Positions 1 through 6,708 of a DNA stretch of 64,000 nucleotides are shown one piece after another. Source of the DNA: Oppiella nova (Eukaryota > Arthropoda > Arachnida > Sarcoptiformes > Oppiidae); the NCBI GenBank assembly GCA_905397405.1, contig CAJPVJ010000002.1:124001-188000 (forward strand), read 5' to 3'. Numbering within the stretch: the first letter of the stretch is position 1; every line of letters begins with the position of its first letter. The position numbers and the translations under genes were made by a program. A model generated the notes under the pieces. That model did not search any database and was not told where the DNA came from. It worked only from the letters and a program-made list of their open reading frames with translations.

Positions 1-74
1 CTGGGGTTAAATACGCGTTCACAACTGACATAACAATTGTTAATGTCGATCAAAGCAAAAATTTGTTCGCTCAT
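1..74 (-). CDS. umuC: DNA polymerase V subunit UmuC, N-terminal end only (runs off left edge)
   Basis: Reading leftward from an ATG at 74, the only visible residues are MSEQIFALIDINNCYVSCER followed by VFNP. This is the hallmark N-terminus of UmuC, the Y-family translesion polymerase: it holds the first catalytic Asp (ALID) and the NCYVSCERVF motif. The rest lies outside the window. No umuD precedes it; the upstream 330 bp hold no minus-strand gene I accept. It is therefore transcribed alone, directly behind an SOS operator centred about 20 bp upstream of the ATG. The identification rests on 24 residues, but the motif is very specific. Confidence 0.85.
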   Translation of the reverse strand, partial: MSEQIFALIDINNCYVSCERVFNP

Positions 75-82
75 GGGCTGTT

Positions 83-103
83 TTGAAAAAGTTACAAATT
101 CAA
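83..103 (-). promoter_or_regulatory. SOS operator (UmuDAb-type box) of umuC
   Basis: A 21-bp imperfect palindrome of the form TTGA-N2-AAGT-T-ACAA-N2-TCAA lies 9 bp before the umuC ATG. On the minus strand it reads TTGAATTTGTAAC then TTTTTCAA, almost the sequence I recall as the UmuDAb/DdrR-controlled box of Acinetobacter. A second copy with the same arm layout lies beside umuDAb at 2638-2658. LexA is absent from Acinetobacter and UmuDAb takes its role, so repression of umuC by the window's own umuDAb is the natural inference. Confidence 0.7.
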
Positions 104-419
104 GTGAAATATTAAAAGATGTTTAAAATAAATTCAAATCAAATCTAGTGTGGATTTGTTCATCCTTTGGGCTGGATGATTAAATAATCGGTGTGGTGAG
201 ATACAAAATTGACTAAGCACTGTTGAGCTTCGTGGTGGTTTAAGTAATTTAGGTAAAAAGAGCAAATAGAGAAGTGGTTCTTTTAAAAGGTATATCTTAA
301 ATTGCAGCTTACAATGTCGAAAAATGAAACATCTCAATCCTTGTATAGAAAACTGAGAGGGCTAAATTAACAGTTGTCGTCGATTTGTACGGCATATCCC
401 AATATTGAAAAGGATGGAT

Positions 420-644
420 ATGAAAATGGCTAATCAACAACATAACTCTGAACAGAATCAGCAACACAATCAGCAACACAATCAGCAGAATGACCAACAA
501 GGTCAACCCAACCAATCTAATCAGCAGCAGAAGCAACACAGTCAGCAAGATCAACAATCAAATCAACAAAACCAGCAAAAGCAACAATCCAACCAACAGG
601 CTCAACAAAATCAGCAAAGCCAATACAAGCCTCAGCAAAAATAG
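420..644 (+). CDS. Glutamine/asparagine-rich low-complexity protein
   Basis: This 74-residue protein has 36 Gln and about 12 Asn, arranged as irregular NQQ, HNQQ and QQSNQQ repeats, with few hydrophobic residues. There is no signal peptide or membrane segment, so it should be cytoplasmic and disordered. I chose the ATG at 420 because AGG at 411-413 sits six bases upstream; ATGs at 414 and 426 and a TTG at 405 are also in frame. A strong terminator follows directly. Such Q-rich proteins occur as hypotheticals in Acinetobacter; I know no function. The antisense frame is a leucine-rich shadow. That the gene is translated is inferred from its start context and terminator. Confidence 0.6.
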   Translation: MKMANQQHNSEQNQQHNQQHNQQNDQQGQPNQSNQQQKQHSQQDQQSNQQNQQKQQSNQQAQQNQQSQYKPQQK

Positions 645-676
645 GACTTTGAACTCATCTTAATCGTAGCTTATAA

Positions 677-710
677 ATGACAAAACGCCTCAACTGAGGC
701 GTTTTGTCAT
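677..710. terminator. Strong bidirectional hairpin terminator
   Basis: Perfect 16-bp stem built on ATGACAAAACGCCTCA and its complement, with a minimal loop. It ends the Q-rich gene on the plus strand and can also end the ycaQ-like gene on the minus strand. The A and T runs inside the stem serve as U tracts in either direction. Confidence 0.85.
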
Positions 711-776
711 TTTAGCTATTTTGAATTTTAAGCTTCTTCATTTTTAAGTGTCTTGATTTTAAGCTTATGTTGCTGA

Positions 777-1979
777 TCACTTGAATCGTTTATTGCTTTG
801 ATCAAGAATTTTATGAAGACCTTCATTTATATTTATACATTGATTAAATTTGGCAAAATGGTGTATTTCAGTGTTTAGTGCGTTAAAGAAATGTGCTGGG
901 TCCGCAATAGTATGATTGAGATGTTGCGGTTCAAGATGTAGGCTGATGACTTCAAATTGATTTTTTGCCCGATGTGCTTTGCAATCTATACGCCCCACAA
1001 TTTGATCCCCATATAAAATAGGTAAACAAAAATAACCAAATACACGTTTAGGTGGCGTCACATAACATTCCAACCGATAATCAAATTTAAACAGGGTATT
1101 TAAACGGTCACGATGTATCACCAGATTGTCAAAAGGAGAGAGAATTTTGACTTTTAACTCAATATTGGGGATCTGTTCTAAGGCATCGGTTTGGATATAA
1201 AGATTTTGACTCTCTTTGTCACTACTGCCTAATTGAGCTAAAGTGGTGATCACGCCCGCATCTAATTGTTCATTGACGATGTCACGCATTGCCTCACGAA
1301 TCTTTTGCCCAACTTTTAAATGCAACAATTGCTTCCATGCAAACACGCCATGTGCACGGAGCGTGGTATTGAACAAGTAGCGGGCATATTCCTCTAGTGT
1401 AGGAACACTCAGATCAAGATGACTTGGGATACAATATTCGGTCAGTTGATAGACTTTTTCCATACCATTACGTTCAGAAATCATCAAATCGCCTTGCATA
1501 AACAATTGCTCAATCGAACGACGCGCTAAACTTGAGTTCCACCAGCCCCCTGAATTTTGCTTATTGCCTTGTTCAATGTTGCGTAATCGAATACTGCCTT
1601 CAGCTTTCGCCCGAGCCAGAATCTCATTCATAAAAGCTTGATCACCGCGATTAAAATAACGATGCTCACCATTTCTAATCGATGTCATATGAGGAAGTGC
1701 ATAGCGATAATCTTGCATTGGTAAATAGGATGCTGCATGAAACCAATATTCAAAAATATGCTGCTGTTTGACCAGTTGATTTAAGTGGCTTTGCTGATAA
1801 TCTGGAACACGGCTCCATAAAATATGGTGGTGGGCACGTTCTACTACAGAAATTGTATCAATCTGAACATAGCCAAGATGTTCAATCGCATGGCGTGTTC
1901 CAGATAATCCTGTACCAAAGGAAGCAGGTGAAATTAGGCCTTGATGAGAGAGTGCCAGACGTCTTAGTGATTCAATCAT
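777..1979 (-). CDS. YcaQ/AlkX-like DNA glycosylase (winged-helix, HTH_42 family)
   Basis: This 400-residue protein belongs to the HTH_42/YcaQ family (tandem winged helices plus a beta-barrel). E. coli YcaQ (AlkX) unhooks DNA interstrand crosslinks and removes N7-alkylguanines. The catalytic signature of this subgroup, Gln-hydrophobic-Asp, is visible as Q39-I40-D41 in GYVQIDTISVVERAHHHILW. The length is normal for the family. It stands alone between umuC and umuDAb, both SOS genes, which fits a DNA repair role; no SOS box is seen directly before it. The start at 1979 has no obvious Shine-Dalgarno sequence, but no better ATG lies upstream. Family assignment is firm; the exact lesion is inferred from E. 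coli. Confidence 0.85.
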   Translation of the reverse strand: MIESLRRLALSHQGLISPASFGTGLSGTRHAIEHLGYVQIDTISVVERAHHHILWSRVPDYQQSHLNQLVKQQHIFEYWFHAASYLPMQDYRYALPHMTSIRNGEHRYFNRGDQAFMNEILARAKAEGSIRLRNIEQGNKQNSGGWWNSSLARRSIEQLFMQGDLMISERNGMEKVYQLTEYCIPSHLDLSVPTLEEYARYLFNTTLRAHGVFAWKQLLHLKVGQKIREAMRDIVNEQLDAGVITTLAQLGSSDKESQNLYIQTDALEQIPNIELKVKILSPFDNLVIHRDRLNTLFKFDYRLECYVTPPKRVFGYFCLPILYGDQIVGRIDCKAHRAKNQFEVISLHLEPQHLNHTIADPAHFFNALNTEIHHFAKFNQCININEGLHKILDQSNKRFK

Positions 1980-2086
1980 AACAATTATTTTTTTAACCTA
2001 TTTTTAGTGAATCTTGGTTACTAGGTGGGTATCGCAAATGAAGCTTGAAGATGAGTAGCACAAACAAAGGCTATGACGTTCAATGA

Positions 2087-2626
2087 TCATTTTAATTTTT
2101 TAAGAATACAAGTAACAACACCCCAAATCATAATTTGTTCTTCACTGTGTGGGTGAATATCTGGAAAATCAGGATTTTCTGCTTTGAGCCAAATATCATA
2201 AATTCCTGTAGATACTTTAACTTGCATAAAGCGTTTGACTGTAAATTCATTATTGATTAATGCCAAAACAACATCGCCGTGTTCAGCCTCTAGGCTACGG
2301 TCAATTAAAATTTCATCTCCAATTTCAATACCTGCATTTTTCATTGATAAGGAGTTAACTTTTAACATAAAGGTTGCAATAGGGTTATGAATTAAGTGTT
2401 CATTTAAATCAATTTTCTTTTCTGTATAGTCTTGAGCGGGTGATGGAAAGCCTGCTGCAACGGTTTCCAAAGGATAGGGGATACTGATGTTGCTACGAAA
2501 TTCAATTGTACGTAAATCTTGCTTTGAAATAGGCTCGATAATAGAAAGAAGAGAATTGATTGTCTTAAAATTTTCCCTTACAGAGCGATCACTTAACTTC
2601 GATGGTGGAGTCAAATTTGGCGGCAT
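2087..2626 (-). CDS. umuDAb: UmuDAb-type SOS regulator, LexA/UmuD-like self-cleaving S24 protein
   Basis: An S24-type protein of 179 residues. The cleavage pair is Ala58-Gly59 (ETVAAGFPSP), the nucleophile Ser94 (VNSLSM) and the general base Lys131 (FTVKRF). The spacings (36 and 37 residues) equal those I remember for UmuDAb of A. baylyi, which represses error-prone polymerase genes until RecA triggers self-cleavage. The N-terminal half is about 24 residues shorter than the described UmuDAb, and an in-frame stop just upstream rules out extension. A GTG at 2629 is an alternative start. There is no recognisable helix-turn-helix, as in the family. An operator lies 12 bp upstream, implying autoregulation. 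It could instead be a plain UmuD, but no umuC is adjacent. Confidence 0.8.
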   Translation of the reverse strand: MPPNLTPPSKLSDRSVRENFKTINSLLSIIEPISKQDLRTIEFRSNISIPYPLETVAAGFPSPAQDYTEKKIDLNEHLIHNPIATFMLKVNSLSMKNAGIEIGDEILIDRSLEAEHGDVVLALINNEFTVKRFMQVKVSTGIYDIWLKAENPDFPDIHPHSEEQIMIWGVVTCILKKLK

Positions 2627-2637
2627 CACGATTCATC

Positions 2638-2658
2638 TTGAAAATGTAACATAATCAA
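2638..2658. promoter_or_regulatory. SOS operator between umuDAb and the divergent Imm33-like gene
   Basis: A 21-bp dyad with perfectly complementary arms of the form TTGA-N2-ATGT-N-ACAT-N2-TCAA. It matches the known UmuDAb box and the copy at 83-103. It is 12 bp from the umuDAb start, and about 100 bp from the chosen start of the divergent gene, so it probably controls both. Confidence 0.8.
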
Positions 2659-2763
2659 GTTTAACAAAATAAACGCGTGATGCAAGATTCTTTTGGTGAA
2701 TTGATTGTGATTGTCAAACTGTCGGCTTACAATTTGACAAAATCCAATCGTTCGGAAATGTAC

Positions 2764-3102
2764 ATGTTGCAAGATTTTGTAGAAGAACAGAAATTAGTGT
2801 GTGAAGAATTTGACTCTCGATATATCAAAGTCAATGAAACGGATCTCGTGGCTATCGCTAAGCAAACCTTAAGTAAAGAACCGATCGTGGGTTTACGTAA
2901 ACAGCCTGATGCTGAAAATGTGTCATGGTTTATTTATGGTGGTGAGTTGGAAGAGGGTGAAGATTTTTTTGATGTGATCAGTGTAAAAGAGCTTGAAGAG
3001 GTTTTTCCTGATGCGATCCCTTATCTGGCTTTGGAACACGGCTTTAGATTTATGATAGATGCTGATGAATACGAAGATGTATGGAAAGCAGATATTTTAT
3101 AA
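2764..3102 (+). CDS. Putative Imm33 (DUF2185)-like protein
   Basis: The frame is open from 2677, but the first ~29 residues lie next to the SOS operator. The ATG at 2764, with GGAA six bases upstream, gives a 112-residue acidic protein; an ATG at 2758 is also possible. The second half (VGLRKQPDAENVSWFIYGGE, then a run ending near FPDAIPYLALEHG) resembles the Imm33/DUF2185 fold, found in polymorphic-toxin immunity proteins and some housekeeping hypotheticals. No toxin gene is adjacent. In other Acinetobacter the gene divergent from umuDAb is ddrR; this does not look like the short DdrR, though I cannot align them here. Family call moderate, role unknown. Confidence 0.5.
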   Translation: MLQDFVEEQKLVCEEFDSRYIKVNETDLVAIAKQTLSKEPIVGLRKQPDAENVSWFIYGGELEEGEDFFDVISVKELEEVFPDAIPYLALEHGFRFMIDADEYEDVWKADIL

Positions 3103-3121
3103 ATAAAAGGTTTGCTTAAGC

Positions 3122-3502
3122 ATGATCTATAGATTTACTTTGACCCTCTGCAGTATTGTTCTGAGTAGTGGATTGAGCACGCAAAGTTTTGCTGAACCAT
3201 CCGCGCAAAAACTCACCCAAGAACAGTATGACCAATGTATTCAAACCTATACTGATCAAGTCAATGCAACTAAACATATCTTGGATGAAGCGCATAGCAC
3301 GATCACTGCGATTGAACAGCATAAAGCATTTTGTTCACGTTTAGATGCTTATCAAGCGATTGCTAGGATTTCGAAAGAAAATTTAGAACTGAATACGGCT
3401 AACATGATGTTGATGATCGCCAATAATTTTTTAGATCGACAAAAGCAAAGTATTGAGCAGTCAGGAATGACGCTTGAGCGATTTTGTTCGATTAAGAAAT
3501 AA
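3122..3502 (+). CDS. Small exported (periplasmic) protein of unknown function
   Basis: 126 residues with a clear Sec signal peptide (MIYRFTLTLCSIVLSSGLST, cleavage after SFA, near residue 24). The mature part is mostly helical and charged, with three Cys residues (CIQTY, FCSRL and FCSIKK), so a disulfide is possible in the periplasm. It begins 19 bp after the preceding gene on the same strand and may be cotranscribed with it. I do not recognise a family; similar small exported proteins are common as Acinetobacter hypotheticals. Confidence 0.7.
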   Translation: MIYRFTLTLCSIVLSSGLSTQSFAEPSAQKLTQEQYDQCIQTYTDQVNATKHILDEAHSTITAIEQHKAFCSRLDAYQAIARISKENLELNTANMMLMIANNFLDRQKQSIEQSGMTLERFCSIKK

Positions 3503-3600
3503 ACAAAATGTCATTTAAGCCTTATTTTAGTCAGAAAATGATATTTAATTGGCTGAAAATGATAAGTTGTTTTTAAAAAAATGATCAATAATAGACGCAT

Positions 3601-3705
3601 TAAAGCAGTACAAGATTTGATTTTCCCTGGTCTGTATTTTGTGTGGCTTTAAGCGTCAATTGTATGATTGACGCACCCTAAACTCGCTTAATTGCGAGTT
3701 TTTTA
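3601..3705 (+). ncRNA. Candidate small RNA with two hairpins
   Basis: There is no ORF here, but an organised layout. A possible promoter (TTGTTT at 3567-3572, 16-bp gap, TAATAG at 3589-3594) is followed by about 50 bases, then a perfect 8-bp stem at 3653-3674 (GCGTCAAT/ATTGACGC), then a rho-independent terminator at 3680-3704. The predicted transcript is about 105 nt. It could also be the 3' tail of the upstream gene's mRNA. Confidence 0.3.
3680..3704 (+). terminator. Rho-independent terminator
   Basis: Stem AACTCGC/GCGAGTT with loop TTAATT, followed by TTTTTT. It ends the candidate sRNA or the upstream exported-protein transcript. From 3706 to 4159 I see no gene; a minus-strand frame at 3703-3936 is hydrophobic but has no start signal. 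Confidence 0.75.
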
Positions 3706-4159
3706 ATGCATTTTATTTGCCTGAATATCGGAAAAAGATAGCAAGAAGATTAAAAAGAAAAATAACCACTCAAAAAGAAACAGACAAATCAACCAGCATT
3801 CGTTTTTGCGCAGAATTTTAAAAAGAAGAAGAAAAGGGCAATTCAAGATCGTGCATAAAGCCAAACAGGCCGAAGCACTTGAACAAAAGCTGAAAATTTT
3901 GCTATATACTACAATCATATAAATAAAGTGAGTCATTCATTTTATTGATGATTTTTTATTCTATGAAAGAAGCATTGCTACAATATTTTCATTTTGGGCA
4001 GATGTTGTTACTGTAAGATTGTTCGCATGAGCAGTATAAATTTTTTATTATCATTTTGTCGTCAAGAGAATATGGATTTGTATGAATTCACTCATTAGTC
4101 AAATCGTGAGGTTGTTGCTGTATATGTATTGAATAAATTCTTTAATTAATCAATTTTTA

Positions 4160-4468
4160 GGGTCTGCTGACAATTCGTCTATGTTTGCGACTACGTGTGT
4201 TTTTTAGGCGATACTAGGCACGAAATACGAAATTTAGTCATTCTAAATAAGTAGTTCGTAACAACGTAGCGGCAAAAAACACGCTAGTCCCCGCTGCGCC
4301 TTGCGCTGCAAACAAAGCAGTGCTTTGTTCTTGCTCAGGGTTGTGGCTAAAATTATCTCAGCCTTCGTTATGAAACTCGAAAATAGTCTCGCTATTCTCC
4401 TCGTTTCCTGCCTTGCCTGCTCAATTTTAACCTACAACGCAAGCCATTTATGAAATGTCAACAGACCC
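4160..4468. mobile_element. 309-bp MITE-like element with TA flanks
   Basis: The ends form inverted repeats beginning GGGTCTGCTGACAATTC on the left and GGGTCTGTTGACATTTC on the right, 15 of 17 identical, with weaker similarity further in. Both ends are flanked by TA, as expected for a TA-targeting (IS630/Tc1-like) transposase acting in trans. There is no coding frame inside. Internal self-complementary stretches (GTGTTTTTT...AAAAAACAC) suggest a folded transcript. It ends 35 bp before the hpaR-like gene and may have altered that gene's promoter. The family name is inferred from the target site; I cannot identify the parent IS. Confidence 0.65.
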
Positions 4469-4503
4469 TAATCTCTCTATAAATTTTTATTTGAAGGATT
4501 TTT

Positions 4504-4935
4504 ATGAAACCGATTCGCGTGTCGCCATCTCTGACTTTAGCTTTGTTACAAGCGCGAGAAGCTACAATGATGCATTTTAGACCGATTTTAAATGAAATGG
4601 GATTGACTGAGCAGCAATGGCGTGTGATTTCTGTACTTTATCAATATGATGAACTTGAAAATAATCACTTGGCTGATTTGGCATGTATTTTAAGACCCAG
4701 TTTAACGGGGATTTTAAATCGTATGCTTGATCAAAATCTGATTAAGAAACGAAAAGACCTACATGATCAACGGGTGAGTTTGATTCAGCTGAGCGATGAA
4801 GGTAAAAGATACTTTGAGACACAAGCGGTGAAAATGGAAGAAAGCTATACAGATATTCAAACACAATATGGTGCAGAGAAAGTCCAGCAGCTTATGGAAT
4901 TGTTAAACGATCTCTCAAAAATAAAACCACGATAA
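4504..4935 (+). CDS. hpaR: MarR-family regulator, HpaR-like
   Basis: 143 residues with the MarR layout: N-terminal dimer helix (LTLALLQAREATMMHF), a winged helix at about 45-105 (NNHLADLACILRPSLTGILN, then LIKKRKDLHDQRVSLIQLSD for the wing) and a C-terminal dimer helix. The pattern RPSLTGIL...DQR is that of HpaR, repressor of homoprotocatechuate (4-hydroxyphenylacetate) degradation. No hpa catabolic gene is in the window, so its target is elsewhere or the name is only by similarity. The start at 4504 is preceded by GAAGGATTTTT. The MITE lies immediately upstream. Confidence 0.75.
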   Translation: MKPIRVSPSLTLALLQAREATMMHFRPILNEMGLTEQQWRVISVLYQYDELENNHLADLACILRPSLTGILNRMLDQNLIKKRKDLHDQRVSLIQLSDEGKRYFETQAVKMEESYTDIQTQYGAEKVQQLMELLNDLSKIKPR

Positions 4936-5020
4936 ATTTAAAGTAAAACAAAGGTTTAGGGATTGAAGTGTAAAATTGCATGTCACTCAATTCATTTTAA
5001 ATATACAAAACACCCTAATC

Positions 5021-5051
5021 AAAAATGAGTGGGTTTTAATCACTCATTTTT
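5021..5051. terminator. Bidirectional terminator between convergent hpaR and dsbG
   Basis: Stem AAAAATGAGTG/CACTCATTTTT with a 9-base loop; A and T runs flank it so it works for both converging genes. Confidence 0.8.
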
Positions 5052-5059
5052 ATCATTGT

Positions 5060-5809
5060 TTAATCAAATAACTTTTTAATGTCTTTCGGTGCGCCTTGCT
5101 GGCTTTGAATTTCACCTTTTGCATCTTTCCATACCATTGCAGGAGTAGCATAAAAACCGTATTTATCCATGAGTTTGGTATTTTCATCTAACTTTTCAGA
5201 TAACACCTTAGGAATACTCTTCATTTCCACCAATTTATTCTTACCGTTGCTTAAATTGTATTGTTTGAAAATTTCTGCAGGATTGGCATTGTTTAAAATC
5301 GTTGCGGCTTGTCCTTTACTGCTTGGGCGAATGACTCCAACCATAATATGACGTAATTGAACTTTTCCTGAATCTACATAGGGACGTGCTTGTTGCCAAA
5401 AAGTATGACAGTAGGGGCAGTTTGGGTCATTAAATACATAAACGACTTTTGGCGCATTGCTATCGCCGTCTTGAATCCAACTTGATTTTTCTAGGCTTTT
5501 CCAAATTTCATCTAATACTGCACCTTTAACATGGGTGTTAATCGCTTCTTCTGTTAAATTTTTTCCTGAAGCATTAAATAGGTCACCAACGATATAGTGC
5601 TTTTGATCTTTTGAAATAAAGATTGTCGATGGATATTCATCTTTATAGCCCGTCCAACCTTCTAAACCCTCGGGTGCATCTATTTGCTTAACAAAGTTAT
5701 AACCTTCTTTTTCCAATTTATTTTTGAGGAAATTTGCATCAGCAGCAAACAAAGAGCCACTTAACACCAAACCAAGCGAATAAATACCGAGTGTTTTTAA
5801 ATCAATCAT
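5060..5809 (-). CDS. dsbG: Periplasmic thiol:disulfide isomerase DsbG-like
   Basis: 249 residues from the ATG at 5809, chosen because AGGAG lies eight bases upstream and a proper signal peptide follows (MIDLKTLGIYSLGLVLSGSL, cleavage at FAA). A DsbC/DsbG-type dimerisation domain comes first, then a thioredoxin fold with the active site CPYC (Cys131-Cys134, in FNDPNCPYCHTFW) and a Thr-cis-Pro near ATPAMVW. DsbG is kept reduced by DsbD and protects or isomerises cysteines in the periplasm. Here it is last in an apparent operon dsbD, tlpA-like, dsbG, which supports that electron path. DsbC is the alternative, but the sequence around CPYC favours DsbG. Confidence 0.85.
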   Translation of the reverse strand: MIDLKTLGIYSLGLVLSGSLFAADANFLKNKLEKEGYNFVKQIDAPEGLEGWTGYKDEYPSTIFISKDQKHYIVGDLFNASGKNLTEEAINTHVKGAVLDEIWKSLEKSSWIQDGDSNAPKVVYVFNDPNCPYCHTFWQQARPYVDSGKVQLRHIMVGVIRPSSKGQAATILNNANPAEIFKQYNLSNGKNKLVEMKSIPKVLSEKLDENTKLMDKYGFYATPAMVWKDAKGEIQSQQGAPKDIKKLFD

Positions 5810-5866
5810 CAAGATGACTCCTAAGGTTAAAAGCAATAATTCTTTAATCAATGCCAATGAAATAAA

Positions 5867-6697
5867 TTATTCCGAAACTATCCTTTGAACTTTTTGGTGA
5901 AGTGCTGCATGAGTAAGTTCGCCCATATGTGTATCGATTAATTTGCCTTGTGCATTAAAAAATAAGGTGCTAGGTAAGCCAAACATTCCCATTTTTTGTG
6001 CCGTTACACCGTCAAAGTCCAGTAGAACCCAATGCAAATTAAGTTTGTGTTGTTGCAAATACGTTTGCACCGTTTTGGCATCTTCATTCTGATTAATAAA
6101 GACAAATTGCACATTGGGATATCTTTGTTGAGCATCATTTAATACAGGCATTTCACGTCTGCATGGTGGACACCAACTGGCCCAAAGATTAATTACTGTG
6201 GGTTTGCCGAGGAATTGAGTCAACTCAACATGCTCTTGCTGAAGATTCACTAAATTAACTTGAGGAAATTGTTGGTATTGCAGTTGTACCTGTTGATAGA
6301 AATATTGACCTGAAATTAAAAACAGGGCAAAAGCTGCAAAGCATAGTGCAATAAAGATTTTCTTTAGAGATCGATTTTTCCAAACCATCCATAGCCCAGC
6401 GCAAGCAATTCCCACATAAAGATGAAAACCTTTATCTTGAATCTTCAATATTTCAATTGGATGCTCTAAATAAACATCTAAATTGAGTAAGACAAAGCCG
6501 GCTCGTGCAGATAACAAGCCAACCAAGAATGCAGACCAAATCGAGTCTTTAAACGCAGCCCATTGTAAATTTGAAATGCTAAAATATTGAAAGCTAAACT
6601 TTCCAATTACCACACTCATCAGTATCGCAAGCATGAGGATAGTTAATCCCCATGGCAACATAATCGGTCCTAAATGAATTGCTTGTGCAGTGATCAT
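5867..6697 (-). CDS. TlpA-like thioredoxin with an N-terminal multi-pass membrane domain
   Basis: 276 residues. The first ~130 contain about four membrane segments and resemble the front half of prolipoprotein diacylglyceryl transferase (Lgt): start region MITAQAIHLGPIMLPWGLTI and an ARAGFVLLN turn. Residues 145-276 are a periplasmic TlpA/ResA-type thioredoxin with WCPPC (Cys176, Cys179) and FGLPSTLFF carrying the cis-Pro. It is too short for a working Lgt, so that part is probably just a redox-linked anchor. It lies between dsbD (11-bp gap) and dsbG, so a membrane-bound reductant fed by DsbD is a reasonable inference. Confidence 0.8.
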   Translation of the reverse strand: MITAQAIHLGPIMLPWGLTILMLAILMSVVIGKFSFQYFSISNLQWAAFKDSIWSAFLVGLLSARAGFVLLNLDVYLEHPIEILKIQDKGFHLYVGIACAGLWMVWKNRSLKKIFIALCFAAFALFLISGQYFYQQVQLQYQQFPQVNLVNLQQEHVELTQFLGKPTVINLWASWCPPCRREMPVLNDAQQRYPNVQFVFINQNEDAKTVQTYLQQHKLNLHWVLLDFDGVTAQKMGMFGLPSTLFFNAQGKLIDTHMGELTHAALHQKVQRIVSE

Positions 6698-6708
6698 GGA
6701 GAGTTTGC

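Noticed and set aside
134-337. Minus-strand ORF upstream of umuC as a possible umuD
   Set aside because: No S24 motifs, no ribosome site; composition like non-coding DNA.
309-557. Leucine-rich minus-strand ORF of 82 codons
   Set aside because: It is the antisense of the Gln-rich gene (CAA/CAG read as TTG/CTG) and has no ribosome site.
2587-2636. Short ATG frame ahead of umuDAb as its true N-terminus
   Set aside because: It stops after 15 codons in a different frame, so it cannot extend the protein without a frameshift, for which there is no other sign.
3703-3936. Hydrophobic minus-strand ORF in the gap before the MITE
   Set aside because: No start signal and no family; hydrophobic only because the DNA is A-rich on the plus strand.
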